NCBI GenBank assembly: GCA_964421595.1
Contig: CAYQXY010000001.1
Span: 1 to 64,000, forward strand
From: PXAP01 sp964421595
GTDB lineage: Bacteria; Bacteroidota; Bacteroidia; Bacteroidales; PUMT01
Length of the DNA stretch: 64,000 nt
Direction: 5' to 3'
Shown: positions 1 through 6,096 of the stretch, in pieces
Position numbering within the stretch: the first letter of the stretch is position 1
Layout of the letters: the number at the start of each line of letters is the position of its first letter
The notes under the pieces: model-generated
Databases searched by the model: none
The model's input: only the letters and a program-made list of their open reading frames with translations
Told to the model about the DNA's origin: nothing
Translations under genes and position numbers: made by a program

Positions 1-945
1 GCACCCGATTTGGTACGTTCGAATAATCATTCAATTCATATCGTCTATAATTCTTGCGGAACAATAAAGCAAAAGGAATTAACAATGTATGAAAGGTCTG
101 ATTTGAATATGGACGAAATAAGTAATAAATTATCTTATGACAGTATAATGATTGATAAAGATTCTGTGTTTATCGGATATATTACACTTGAAACCCTCAA
201 AGACACAGAAATATCACAGATTAAAAAGTCTTTTATGAATGCGAAAGGAATCATAATTGATATTCGAAATTATCCTGCGTCTATTGTGCCTTTAGCATTG
301 GGTGAATTTTTTACTTCGAAAAGAAAGTCTTTTGCGAAATCTACAACAGCAAATTTAAATATTCCGGGAGAATTTAACTTTAGTCGTAATGTGCTGTTTT
401 TAAATTATAACGCAGGAACCCGGAATGACTTAAATGATTTTGAAAAACCTATATCAGGAAATTCAAATAATCCGGGAGAATTTAATTTTAGTCGTAATGT
501 GCCGTTTTTAAATAATAACGCGGGAAACCGTGATAGCTTAAATGATTATGAAAATCCTGTATTAGAAAATTATTTTCAAGGAAAATTAGTCGTCATTGTG
601 AATGAAGAAACCATAAGTCAAGCCGAATATACCGCTATGTTATTCAGGGCTGGAGATAATACGGTTATAATTGGCAGCCAAACGCAGGGAGCTGACGGAA
701 ATGTCTCATTAATCCCGTTACCGGGCGGAATAAAAGCCGGGATTTCAGGTATTGGTATTTATTATCCGGATGGGAGAGGTACTCAGCGTATTGGCATAGT
801 TCCGGATATTGAAGTAAAACCTACTATTCAAGGGATTCGGGAAGGACGGGATGAACTCTTGGAAAAAGCGATTGAAATTATAAAAAATGAACGCACTTAT
901 AATAATACATTTTTAAAAATTTTTCAAAGAGTCGAAGTGCATTAA
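1..945 (+). CDS. S41 family peptidase, C-terminal part (5' end outside window)
   Basis: The reading frame is open from the first base, so the gene begins upstream; the TTG at 10 is not a convincing start. The visible 300 or so residues match the C-terminal half of Bacteroidota S41 (C-terminal-processing/tricorn-like) serine peptidases: a strand ending in IIIDIRNYP, then VVIVNEETISQAEY with the probable nucleophile Ser (codon near 616), then GADGNVS, PGGI and GIVPDIEVKPT blocks. The Lys of the CtpA-type Ser/Lys dyad is not seen (the segment reads QGADG), as in many Bacteroidota relatives, so the mechanism may be the tricorn type. Between the core strand and the Ser motif there are two tandem 36-residue copies of a segment that is normally single. 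This probably enlarges a surface loop. Such enzymes are usually exported, but the signal peptide would lie outside the window. Confidence 0.8.
   Translation, partial: APDLVRSNNHSIHIVYNSCGTIKQKELTMYERSDLNMDEISNKLSYDSIMIDKDSVFIGYITLETLKDTEISQIKKSFMNAKGIIIDIRNYPASIVPLALGEFFTSKRKSFAKSTTANLNIPGEFNFSRNVLFLNYNAGTRNDLNDFEKPISGNSNNPGEFNFSRNVPFLNNNAGNRDSLNDYENPVLENYFQGKLVVIVNEETISQAEYTAMLFRAGDNTVIIGSQTQGADGNVSLIPLPGGIKAGISGIGIYYPDGRGTQRIGIVPDIEVKPTIQGIREGRDELLEKAIEIIKNERTYNNTFLKIFQRVEVH
352..567 (+). repeat. In-frame 2 x 108-bp tandem duplication inside the S41 gene
   Basis: Unit 1 is 352-459 and unit 2 is 460-567. Both encode NxNxPGEFNFSRNVxFLN-like residues followed by NAG and LNDxE-P. The first half of each unit is nearly identical at DNA level and the second half is more diverged. 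The period is exactly 36 codons, so the frame is kept. A third, inverted copy of the first 67 bp lies at 3304-3370. Confidence 0.85.
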
Positions 946-983
946 AACTCGCAAAAAAATTATAACATAAACCGGATAAATCT

Positions 984-1127
984 ATGGAAAACAGAATATT
1001 TATACCGGGTAGCGAATGGGCGTATTTCAAGTTGTATACCGGCACAAAAACGGCTGATATAATTCTGAAAAACGAAATGATTGGCTATGTCAGAGAAATG
1101 CTGAAAACCCAAAGAAAATGCAGGTAA
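984..1127 (+). pseudogene. Remnant of lanthipeptide/thiopeptide-type dehydratase C-terminal domain protein
   Basis: A 47-codon frame starts at ATG 984. Residues 5-27 (RIFIPGSEW, then YFKLYTG, then KTADIIL) resemble the N-terminus of the 'thiopeptide-type bacteriocin biosynthesis' domain, the LanB C-terminal/SpaB_C-like part that in Bacteroidota is often a separate protein next to a dehydratase. Full proteins of this type are roughly 250-300 residues. Here similarity stops after about 30 residues and the frame ends at 1127, so this is a truncated remnant, not a working enzyme. It lies 38 bp after the S41 gene in the same orientation, as expected for the edge of a decayed RiPP (ribosomally made peptide) gene cluster extending upstream of the window. 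The identification rests on recalled family motifs only. Confidence 0.5.
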
Positions 1128-1162
1128 AAAGGAAGACTCTCAAATTAAGAACGTTTTTCTCT

Positions 1163-1179
1163 GTCACCGCACCGGTGAC
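1163..1179. terminator. Small GC hairpin after the AbiEii-like gene
   Basis: GTCACCG and CGGTGAC form a perfect 7-bp stem with a 3-base loop, just beyond the stop of the leftward toxin gene. No good T-tract follows on either strand, so termination is only possible, not clear. Confidence 0.3.
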
Positions 1180-1181
1180 TT

Positions 1182-2126
1182 TCATCTTATTCTGTTTGTT
1201 AGCTCGATAAAGCTTTTAGCAACGCTTTCTTCGTCAGGAATTGCTCTGTAGGCTAAAGCTGATAGTTCAGTTTTATATTTCATTTTTATTTTTTCCCAAA
1301 TAATTGAAAAATCGTTGAGTAAAGGAGATTCTACAACCGAATGGGTTTGCCAGCCTATAGGTTTTTCAAACATATCCCTGTCGTGTTGCAAAATGGTGTC
1401 AAATTGCTTCTTAAACGAATCAGATGCTACAAATTTCGCACATTCAGGATTGTTAACTAAGAAGTGTAAATCATAAAAATGCCGGATTTTATTGGATATA
1501 CTTTCAACAGCATTTTCCTCGAATGAGGTCCGAATTAGCGATATTGTTTTCTCCAGTAAAGTTTGTTCTTTGCTCAAAACATTCACAGCAAATGATTGAA
1601 GGTCATATTTCTCAATATATTCTTCATTTGCTGATTGCATTAAAAAGTCAAATATAAAACTCTTTATGGTAAGCCTAAGAAAGGGAAAAGGATTGGCAAA
1701 TGAATTTATCTCAACAATCAGCTTGTTGTTTTGATTACTTTTATCAGTACTCACATATTCAAAAACAGATTTTCTGAATCTTGAACCTTTGCTGGTAACA
1801 CCATACATTTGCAACTCTGTTAAATCGGGTGTAATTTCCTTTTCAATTGTGCGGATGATGGTTTTAATTTCATTTCCTGTTTTACCCTTGTCGTTTATAA
1901 TGGCAATATCAACGTCTTCTGAAAATCGTTCTATCAAGTTGAAACCTTTTGACAACGAAGTTCCTCCCTTAAAAACCGATTCATCAAAATATTTGCTTTT
2001 TGCCAAACGACTTAACACCAATGTTATCCAGTAATCCTTCTCCACAAATTCCAGCTTAATATCCAAATGCTGTGAAGTGGCTCTGAGGGTATCTGAAAAT
2101 AGTTCTATGTTGTGATGTAGCTTCAT
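1182..2126 (-). CDS. AbiEii-like nucleotidyltransferase toxin (type IV toxin-antitoxin)
   Basis: This 314-residue protein has the features of the AbiEii/AbiGii nucleotidyltransferase toxin family: an early EKDYWI segment, the GGTSLSK motif, and a SEDVDIAI motif carrying the two metal-binding acidic residues. A later KIRHFYDLHFL segment is typical of the C-terminal half. Characterised relatives transfer nucleotides to RNA targets and arrest growth, giving abortive phage defence or plasmid/island maintenance. I chose the ATG at 2126 because its ATGA overlaps the stop of the upstream antitoxin gene, a classic translational-coupling arrangement; an alternative ATG at 2138 adds four residues. No frameshift or missing motif is seen, so the toxin looks functional. 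Its neighbours on both sides are gene fragments, so this is the only intact module in the accessory segment. Confidence 0.85.
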   Translation of the reverse strand: MKLHHNIELFSDTLRATSQHLDIKLEFVEKDYWITLVLSRLAKSKYFDESVFKGGTSLSKGFNLIERFSEDVDIAIINDKGKTGNEIKTIIRTIEKEITPDLTELQMYGVTSKGSRFRKSVFEYVSTDKSNQNNKLIVEINSFANPFPFLRLTIKSFIFDFLMQSANEEYIEKYDLQSFAVNVLSKEQTLLEKTISLIRTSFEENAVESISNKIRHFYDLHFLVNNPECAKFVASDSFKKQFDTILQHDRDMFEKPIGWQTHSVVESPLLNDFSIIWEKIKMKYKTELSALAYRAIPDEESVAKSFIELTNRIR

Positions 2127-2848
2127 ACAATATTCCATTTTTCAGTGGTGGATAATGCTTTTGCTGCACCAGCCAGTTTATACCTAGTTATTGGGTTCAA
2201 TGATTTGAATAGAGGTTCCGTTGCTTTGCCTTGTTCCAATTGGTCTAGCAATGCGCCTAATAATGCTCTTGTAGCAGGTGGGTATTTTAACGCCAAGCGA
2301 ACCAAAGATTCGATTTCTATCTGGTTAAGATTCTTTATGATGGCTAAAAACCGCTTGCAGGCAAATTCTACGCTTGCATCAGGTATTTTTTTGATATACC
2401 GGATAGCATCCAGTATTTGTAACAAGGGGATATTCTTTTTTGTAAGGGTATTTTTTTGCTTTACAAATGCAATGGTATAACGTTCTCTCTTAAAATTGGG
2501 GCGAGTTTGATTTTTGCCAATTTGTATGATATTACTCACTTGGGTAGTTAAACCCAATTTATTGTAAATGCTGTATCCTGAGAGGTAGCCAATAATTTTC
2601 CCATTCTCTTCAAGTAAATCTTTTACTACCTGTTTTTGGTCGGGTAGCAAATTGCCAAAAGGGGTGCTTTCGGGTTTGTAGTACTTGCCTTTCGACAGTT
2701 TAGCAATTTTGCCCGATGCGACCATTCTGTTTAGAGCTTTTATTATTGCTTCTTGTTTATTCACATCAGTAATAAATTCAGCATAGGTAAAAACATATCC
2801 TTTCGGAAGTCTTTCTATCTTACTACTAACATATTCAGCAACATTCAT
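2123..2848 (-). CDS. AbiEi-like antitoxin, DUF6088-type (type IV TA antitoxin)
   Basis: This 241-residue protein precedes the toxin gene with a 4-bp overlap. The N-terminal 70 residues (VSSKIERLPKGYVFTYAEF through LSKGKYYKP) look like the winged-helix DNA-binding domain of AbiEi/DUF6088 antitoxins. The rest is the helical domain of the same family. In characterised AbiE systems the antitoxin represses the operon by binding inverted repeats and counteracts the toxin without stable binding. I chose the ATG at 2848, not the farther in-frame ATG at 2962, because the family homology starts here and because a -7 box and an operator-like inverted repeat lie at 2880-2915, inside the longer reading. 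Confidence 0.8.
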   Translation of the reverse strand: MNVAEYVSSKIERLPKGYVFTYAEFITDVNKQEAIIKALNRMVASGKIAKLSKGKYYKPESTPFGNLLPDQKQVVKDLLEENGKIIGYLSGYSIYNKLGLTTQVSNIIQIGKNQTRPNFKRERYTIAFVKQKNTLTKKNIPLLQILDAIRYIKKIPDASVEFACKRFLAIIKNLNQIEIESLVRLALKYPPATRALLGALLDQLEQGKATEPLFKSLNPITRYKLAGAAKALSTTEKWNIV

Positions 2849-2879
2849 ATTATTAGTGCTATCATTATCATCAGGTATA

Positions 2880-2915
2880 TGTCCAGTTATTTTACTAATA
2901 TACTGGACAAATATA
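2880..2915 (-). promoter_or_regulatory. Probable promoter and operator of the AbiE pair
   Basis: On the minus strand TATATTTG (2915-2908) matches the Bacteroidota -7 consensus TAnnTTTG. It overlaps the start of a perfect inverted repeat, TGTCCAGT (2880-2887) and ACTGGACA (2902-2909), with a 14-bp spacer. A repressor bound there would cover the predicted transcription start, near 2905, giving a leader of about 56 bases. No good -33 TTTG was found. This fits autoregulation by the antitoxin. Confidence 0.55.
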
Positions 2916-3144
2916 ATAATTTTATCATTACATTGCACCTTATCACCGCCATTACTTTTCAAGTGTTAGCTTTATAATAGATCCTCGTTCCTGCGCTGAC
3001 TGTTTGCGTCTTTTCCAGCCGCTGCTTTTAACTCCAAAACTTGCCGCCTGACATTTGGAGGAGCTGCGAAAAAAACAAATGTTTTTTCCGCAGTTTCATG
3101 GTTCTATTTAACTATATTTTATATCAGTGTAAGTAAATGTCTTT
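2916..3144. other. Non-coding stretch between the TA promoter and the recombinase remnant
   Basis: No credible gene was found on either strand. The only structure is a hairpin at 3064-3093, described separately. The stretch looks like island debris. Confidence 0.5.
3064..3093. repeat. Hairpin with A/T-rich stem
   Basis: CTGCGAAAAAAAC and GTTTTTTCCGCAG pair with one mismatch around an AAAT loop. It could be a terminator left from a lost gene or a fossil mobile-element end; no neighbouring gene clearly uses it. Confidence 0.4.
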
Positions 3145-3187
3145 CTGAAAAGGATTAAAAGATGAAACGTGTTTTAATCCTTTTCAG
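3145..3187. repeat. Perfect 16-bp inverted repeat over the recombinase start codon
   Basis: CTGAAAAGGATTAAAA (3145-3160) and TTTTAATCCTTTTCAG (3172-3187) are perfect reverse complements with an 11-base spacer that contains the ATG at 3162. It may be an autoregulatory operator, a translation-blocking hairpin, or part of a recombination site of the former element. Confidence 0.7.
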
Positions 3188-3341
3188 GGTTTCTACCTGG
3201 CAGCAGGAAACCCAAAACCAGTTATTACAGCTGCGTCAATACTGTGAAGATAAGAACTATGCTGTTGCAAAAGAAGTCAGCGAAAACATATCCGGGGGAA
3301 GTGTCCCGCGTTATTATTTAAATACGGCACATTACGACTAA
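3162..3341 (+). pseudogene. Truncated serine recombinase (resolvase/invertase N-terminus)
   Basis: A 59-codon frame from ATG 3162 begins MKRVLILFRVST, matching the first strand and the catalytic-Ser motif (R-V-S-T, Ser11) of resolvase/invertase serine recombinases. It continues through QETQNQLLQLRQYCEDKNY, the usual first helix. Similarity ends near residue 46 (codon near 3300), exactly where the inverted S41 fragment (3304-3370) begins, and the frame stops at 3341 within that foreign sequence. The catalytic core and DNA-binding domain are missing, so the product cannot be active. It records past mobility of this segment. Confidence 0.7.
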
Positions 3342-3370
3342 AATTAAATTCTCCCGGATTATTTAAATTT
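3304..3370 (-). repeat. Inverted 67-bp copy of the S41 peptidase repeat
   Basis: The reverse complement of 3304-3370 matches 459-525 at 65 of 67 positions by manual alignment. It also shares the AAATTTAAAT start seen in unit 1 (351-360). It is a detached gene fragment with no open frame of its own, and it interrupts the recombinase remnant. Confidence 0.85.
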
Positions 3371-3436
3371 ACAAAAAAAATACTATGCCATGCAGATTCA
3401 TAAATTTCCCCTGTAAAATGTAAAATTAACCCATAT

Positions 3437-3463
3437 GTAAAAACCAATAATCACCGTATTGGT
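3437..3463 (-). terminator. Terminator of the PutP-family gene
   Basis: On the minus strand ACCAATA and TATTGGT form a 7-bp stem with a 7-base loop, followed by TTTTTA. It lies 13 bases beyond the stop codon at 3476. Confidence 0.6.
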
Positions 3464-3475
3464 CCGAAGTCAAGC

Positions 3476-4939
3476 TCATGTATCCGGGTTTCCTCCCGGG
3501 GAAGTAAGCCGGCTAACAATAATGATCAGTAATAAAGCGCCGGTAAAAGCAGGTATAAGCTCATAAATACCTGTGGGTTCAAGTAACCATAGGCGCCATA
3601 TAATGCTGATAAGGGTTCCTGCAATCATACCTGATAAAATACCGGCCCTTGTGGTCTTTTTCCAGAAAAGGGCCATTATCAGGGCCGGTCCGAAAGCAGC
3701 CCCAAGTCCACCCCATGCAAACAGCACCAGCCAGAAAACCAGGTCCTGGGCAAGGTACGCCATAAGCAATGCCAGGATACCCGAAAATACCACAACTGCC
3801 CTGCTCAGGTAGAGCTTCTGCTGCTCATCAATAACCTTGTTCCTTGCAATTACTTTTTCATAGAGATCCCGCACAAAGGTTGAAGCCACAACCAGCAATT
3901 GAGAGTCGGCCGTAGATAGTATGGCAGCAAACACACCGCCGACAAGCAATCCATACAGTACCGGTCCGAAATAGTTTGAAGACAATACAAGATAAACCAT
4001 CTCGGGATCACTGTCAGGCATACTGCCAATATCAGGTATTAAAATTTTCCCCACCAGTCCGATACAAATCGCACCAATCCCAAGTATAATATTCCAGAGG
4101 GTGCCATATATGGCCGAATACTTCAGTTTTGAAGGATCCTTTATGGACATATAGCGTACAACAATATGAGGCTGGCCCGGTGATCCGAGACCAATACCAA
4201 TAAACCCGGCAATCACACCGGCACCCAGCGAAAACGGGTCAACCAGGGCAGGATTCAGCTGTCTCAGCATATCAAGCATTATACCAACTCCTCCTATATT
4301 GATGACCCCCACCACAGGGAGGACAACAAGCCCGACAAGCATTATAAGAGCCCTTACAACGTCGTTATAGGCAACCGCAACATAACCACCCAGCACCATA
4401 TACACCATGATCAGCAGCCCTGAAATGGCCAGCGACAGGATAAAGGAAATATCGAGGGCGATTGAGAGTGACTTTGCGCCTGCATTAAACTGTGCCGCTA
4501 CATAAGCAGTTATAAAAATTCCGATAATAATCACCCCCGTCATCCTGAGGATCCTGGATTTATCGTTGAACCTCGTTTCAAAATAATCGAGCAGAGTAAT
4601 TGAATCCATCGTCTGGGTGTCTTTTCTGAGCTTTCTTCCAAGCCATATGAACTGCCAGGCCTCAACGGCAATATACCCCACAATGGCCCATACCGCCCCG
4701 GTACCCGTCATATAAGCCATACCGCTCAGGCCCAGTACCAGCCAGGATGAACGGCCTGACGAAACTGCCGATAGTCCCACTACGAACGGGTTCATAGATC
4801 TGCCCCCGATAAAAAAATCGGACTGGTTCCTGGTCCTGATCATGGCAAAGAGCCCCACGGCAACAGGAGTCAAAAGAGTCAGAAGAAAAATAGTCATAGC
4901 AACAGGATTGCCAAGCTTGTCATAAATACTTTCAGCCAT
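3476..4939 (-). CDS. Sodium:solute symporter, PutP (proline symporter) family
   Basis: This 487-residue, strongly hydrophobic protein has about 13 predicted membrane helices. It carries SSF-family landmarks: FFIGGRSMNPF after helix 1, the W-LGL-G segment of helix 2, and LSTADSQLLV in helix 9, equivalent to the Na+-binding Ser-Thr pair of E. coli PutP. Overall closeness to PutP suggests sodium-driven uptake of proline or a related amino or organic acid. The helix-2 motif reads SAVSSGRSSW: at the place of E. coli Asp55, important for sodium binding, there is Gly62, while the Ser57 equivalent is kept (Ser64). Substrate and coupling ion are therefore uncertain. The gene stands alone, divergent from the ABC genes at 5212, with its own terminator. 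Confidence 0.85.
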   Translation of the reverse strand: MAESIYDKLGNPVAMTIFLLTLLTPVAVGLFAMIRTRNQSDFFIGGRSMNPFVVGLSAVSSGRSSWLVLGLSGMAYMTGTGAVWAIVGYIAVEAWQFIWLGRKLRKDTQTMDSITLLDYFETRFNDKSRILRMTGVIIIGIFITAYVAAQFNAGAKSLSIALDISFILSLAISGLLIMVYMVLGGYVAVAYNDVVRALIMLVGLVVLPVVGVINIGGVGIMLDMLRQLNPALVDPFSLGAGVIAGFIGIGLGSPGQPHIVVRYMSIKDPSKLKYSAIYGTLWNIILGIGAICIGLVGKILIPDIGSMPDSDPEMVYLVLSSNYFGPVLYGLLVGGVFAAILSTADSQLLVVASTFVRDLYEKVIARNKVIDEQQKLYLSRAVVVFSGILALLMAYLAQDLVFWLVLFAWGGLGAAFGPALIMALFWKKTTRAGILSGMIAGTLISIIWRLWLLEPTGIYELIPAFTGALLLIIIVSRLTSPGGNPDT

Positions 4940-5063
4940 GAGAATATGATTTACAGATGTGCCTTATTTCGAATGGTTGAGAAAAGTATGAATTCTTAGT
5001 TTAAAATACAATCAACTCCTGGAAAATATTATTGGATGGGGTTTTGATCTTGTTTTTAAACAA

Positions 5064-5078
5064 TGACAATAATTGTCA
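5064..5078. promoter_or_regulatory. Perfect palindrome in the divergent intergenic region
   Basis: TGACAATAATTGTCA has 7-bp arms around one central base. It lies 125 bp upstream of the PutP-family gene and 134 bp upstream of the ABC ATPase gene, a natural place for a dimeric regulator. The cognate regulator is unknown. Confidence 0.4.
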
Positions 5079-5173
5079 AACTTAAAAATCCTTAAAAGTT
5101 TACATTTCAAATAATTGTTTAACTATTTTGCATATTTATAAGTATTTTCACTGCAATATATCCTTAACAATAC

Positions 5174-5195
5174 CGGTTGGATAATATATCAACCG
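5174..5195. repeat. Inverted repeat in the leader of the ABC ATPase gene
   Basis: CGGTTGGATA and TATCAACCG pair with one bulged G, 17 bases before the ATG at 5212. It may be a leader hairpin or an operator. Confidence 0.35.
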
Positions 5196-5211
5196 AAAAA
5201 ATAATCTTTGA

Positions 5212-5925
5212 ATGCTTCTTGAAGTACGTGATGTTTCAAAATCTTATAAAAGCCGGTACGGAAGGACTATCCGTGATGTATTGAAGAATGCCGGACTTTC
5301 TGTTTTGAGTGGCGAAAAAATAGCAATCGCAGGTCCGTCGGGGTCGGGGAAAACAACCCTGCTGAATCTCGCCGGAACGCTTGATTCACCTGATAGTGGA
5401 GAAATATTCTTCAAAGGCCAGCCTCTTTCAGGCATGGACACCCTTCAGCTGGCTGCCTTCAGGAACAAGGAAATTGGTTTTATATTCCAGTTCCACCACC
5501 TTCTTCCGCAACTCACCCTGTGGGAAAATATCCTCATCCCTGCTCTTCCTGGCAATAACGGTAAAGTAGTTTACAATCGTGCAGAGGAACTTTTGAAGGA
5601 AACCGGGTTATGGGAGATACGCCATCAGAAACCGGGTGAAATGTCAGGTGGTGAATGTCAGAGAGCAGCCGTAGTCAGAGCACTTATAAACGGCCCCTCA
5701 CTAATCCTGGCCGATGAGCCAACGGGATCGCTGGACAGTGAAAATGCTGCCATGCTGACAAGTTTATTGATTAAGCTCAGTGATAAGGAAAACTTCAGCA
5801 TGGTCGTGGTTACCCACTCCACTGAGATTGCAGGCAGAATGGATAAAACCTATCATTTAAAAGACGGTAAACTGGAACCTGGTCAATTAAACACCCACTT
5901 AACCGGGAACACGAAAAGTGTTTGA
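5212..5925 (+). CDS. ABC transporter ATP-binding protein, LolD/MacB type
   Basis: This 237-residue protein is a complete ATPase: Walker A GPSGSGKTT (residues about 41-49), a Q-loop in FIFQFHHLLPQLT, signature MSGGECQRAAV, Walker B LILADEPTGSLD and an H-loop VVVTHS. The FQFHHLLPxLT and DEPTGSLD wording is typical of the LolD/MacB/FtsE subfamily, whose partners are FtsX-fold mechanotransmission permeases and not classical importers. The gene is followed after 171 bp by just such a permease at 6097, so the two probably form one complex. Candidate roles are lipoprotein release, export, or envelope remodelling. The gap is larger than usual for an operon and carries two hairpins. Confidence 0.9.
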   Translation: MLLEVRDVSKSYKSRYGRTIRDVLKNAGLSVLSGEKIAIAGPSGSGKTTLLNLAGTLDSPDSGEIFFKGQPLSGMDTLQLAAFRNKEIGFIFQFHHLLPQLTLWENILIPALPGNNGKVVYNRAEELLKETGLWEIRHQKPGEMSGGECQRAAVVRALINGPSLILADEPTGSLDSENAAMLTSLLIKLSDKENFSMVVVTHSTEIAGRMDKTYHLKDGKLEPGQLNTHLTGNTKSV

Positions 5926-5970
5926 TAATGCAATGGTGAAAATTAAAACCAGGTTAATAATTATAAATTA

Positions 5971-5990
5971 TCCGGGTGAAAATACCCGGA
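5971..5990. repeat. Hairpin 1 between ABC ATPase and permease genes
   Basis: TCCGGGT and ACCCGGA form a perfect 7-bp stem with a 6-base loop. No T-tract follows, so it is more likely an mRNA-stability or attenuation element than a strong terminator. Confidence 0.4.
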
Positions 5991-6011
5991 CACAATAGAA
6001 GTAACGGGTTT

Positions 6012-6030
6012 TGAATGGGTGATCCATTCA
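6012..6030. repeat. Hairpin 2 between ABC ATPase and permease genes
   Basis: TGAATGG and CCATTCA form a perfect 7-bp stem with a 5-base loop, 67 bp before the permease start. It could be an operator or an RNA hairpin. Confidence 0.4.
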
Positions 6031-6096
6031 TGATGACCGGTTGACAGAAAACGACATTGTACTTATATTCAGTATGATTGCAAACACCTTATTCGA

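Noticed and set aside
2849..2962. 38-residue N-terminal extension of the antitoxin (ATG 2962)
   Set aside because: The family homology starts at 2848, and the -7 box with operator lies within the extension.
1..3475. Complete mobile element or prophage
   Set aside because: Only a broken recombinase and gene fragments are present; no integrase, transposase, or structural genes.
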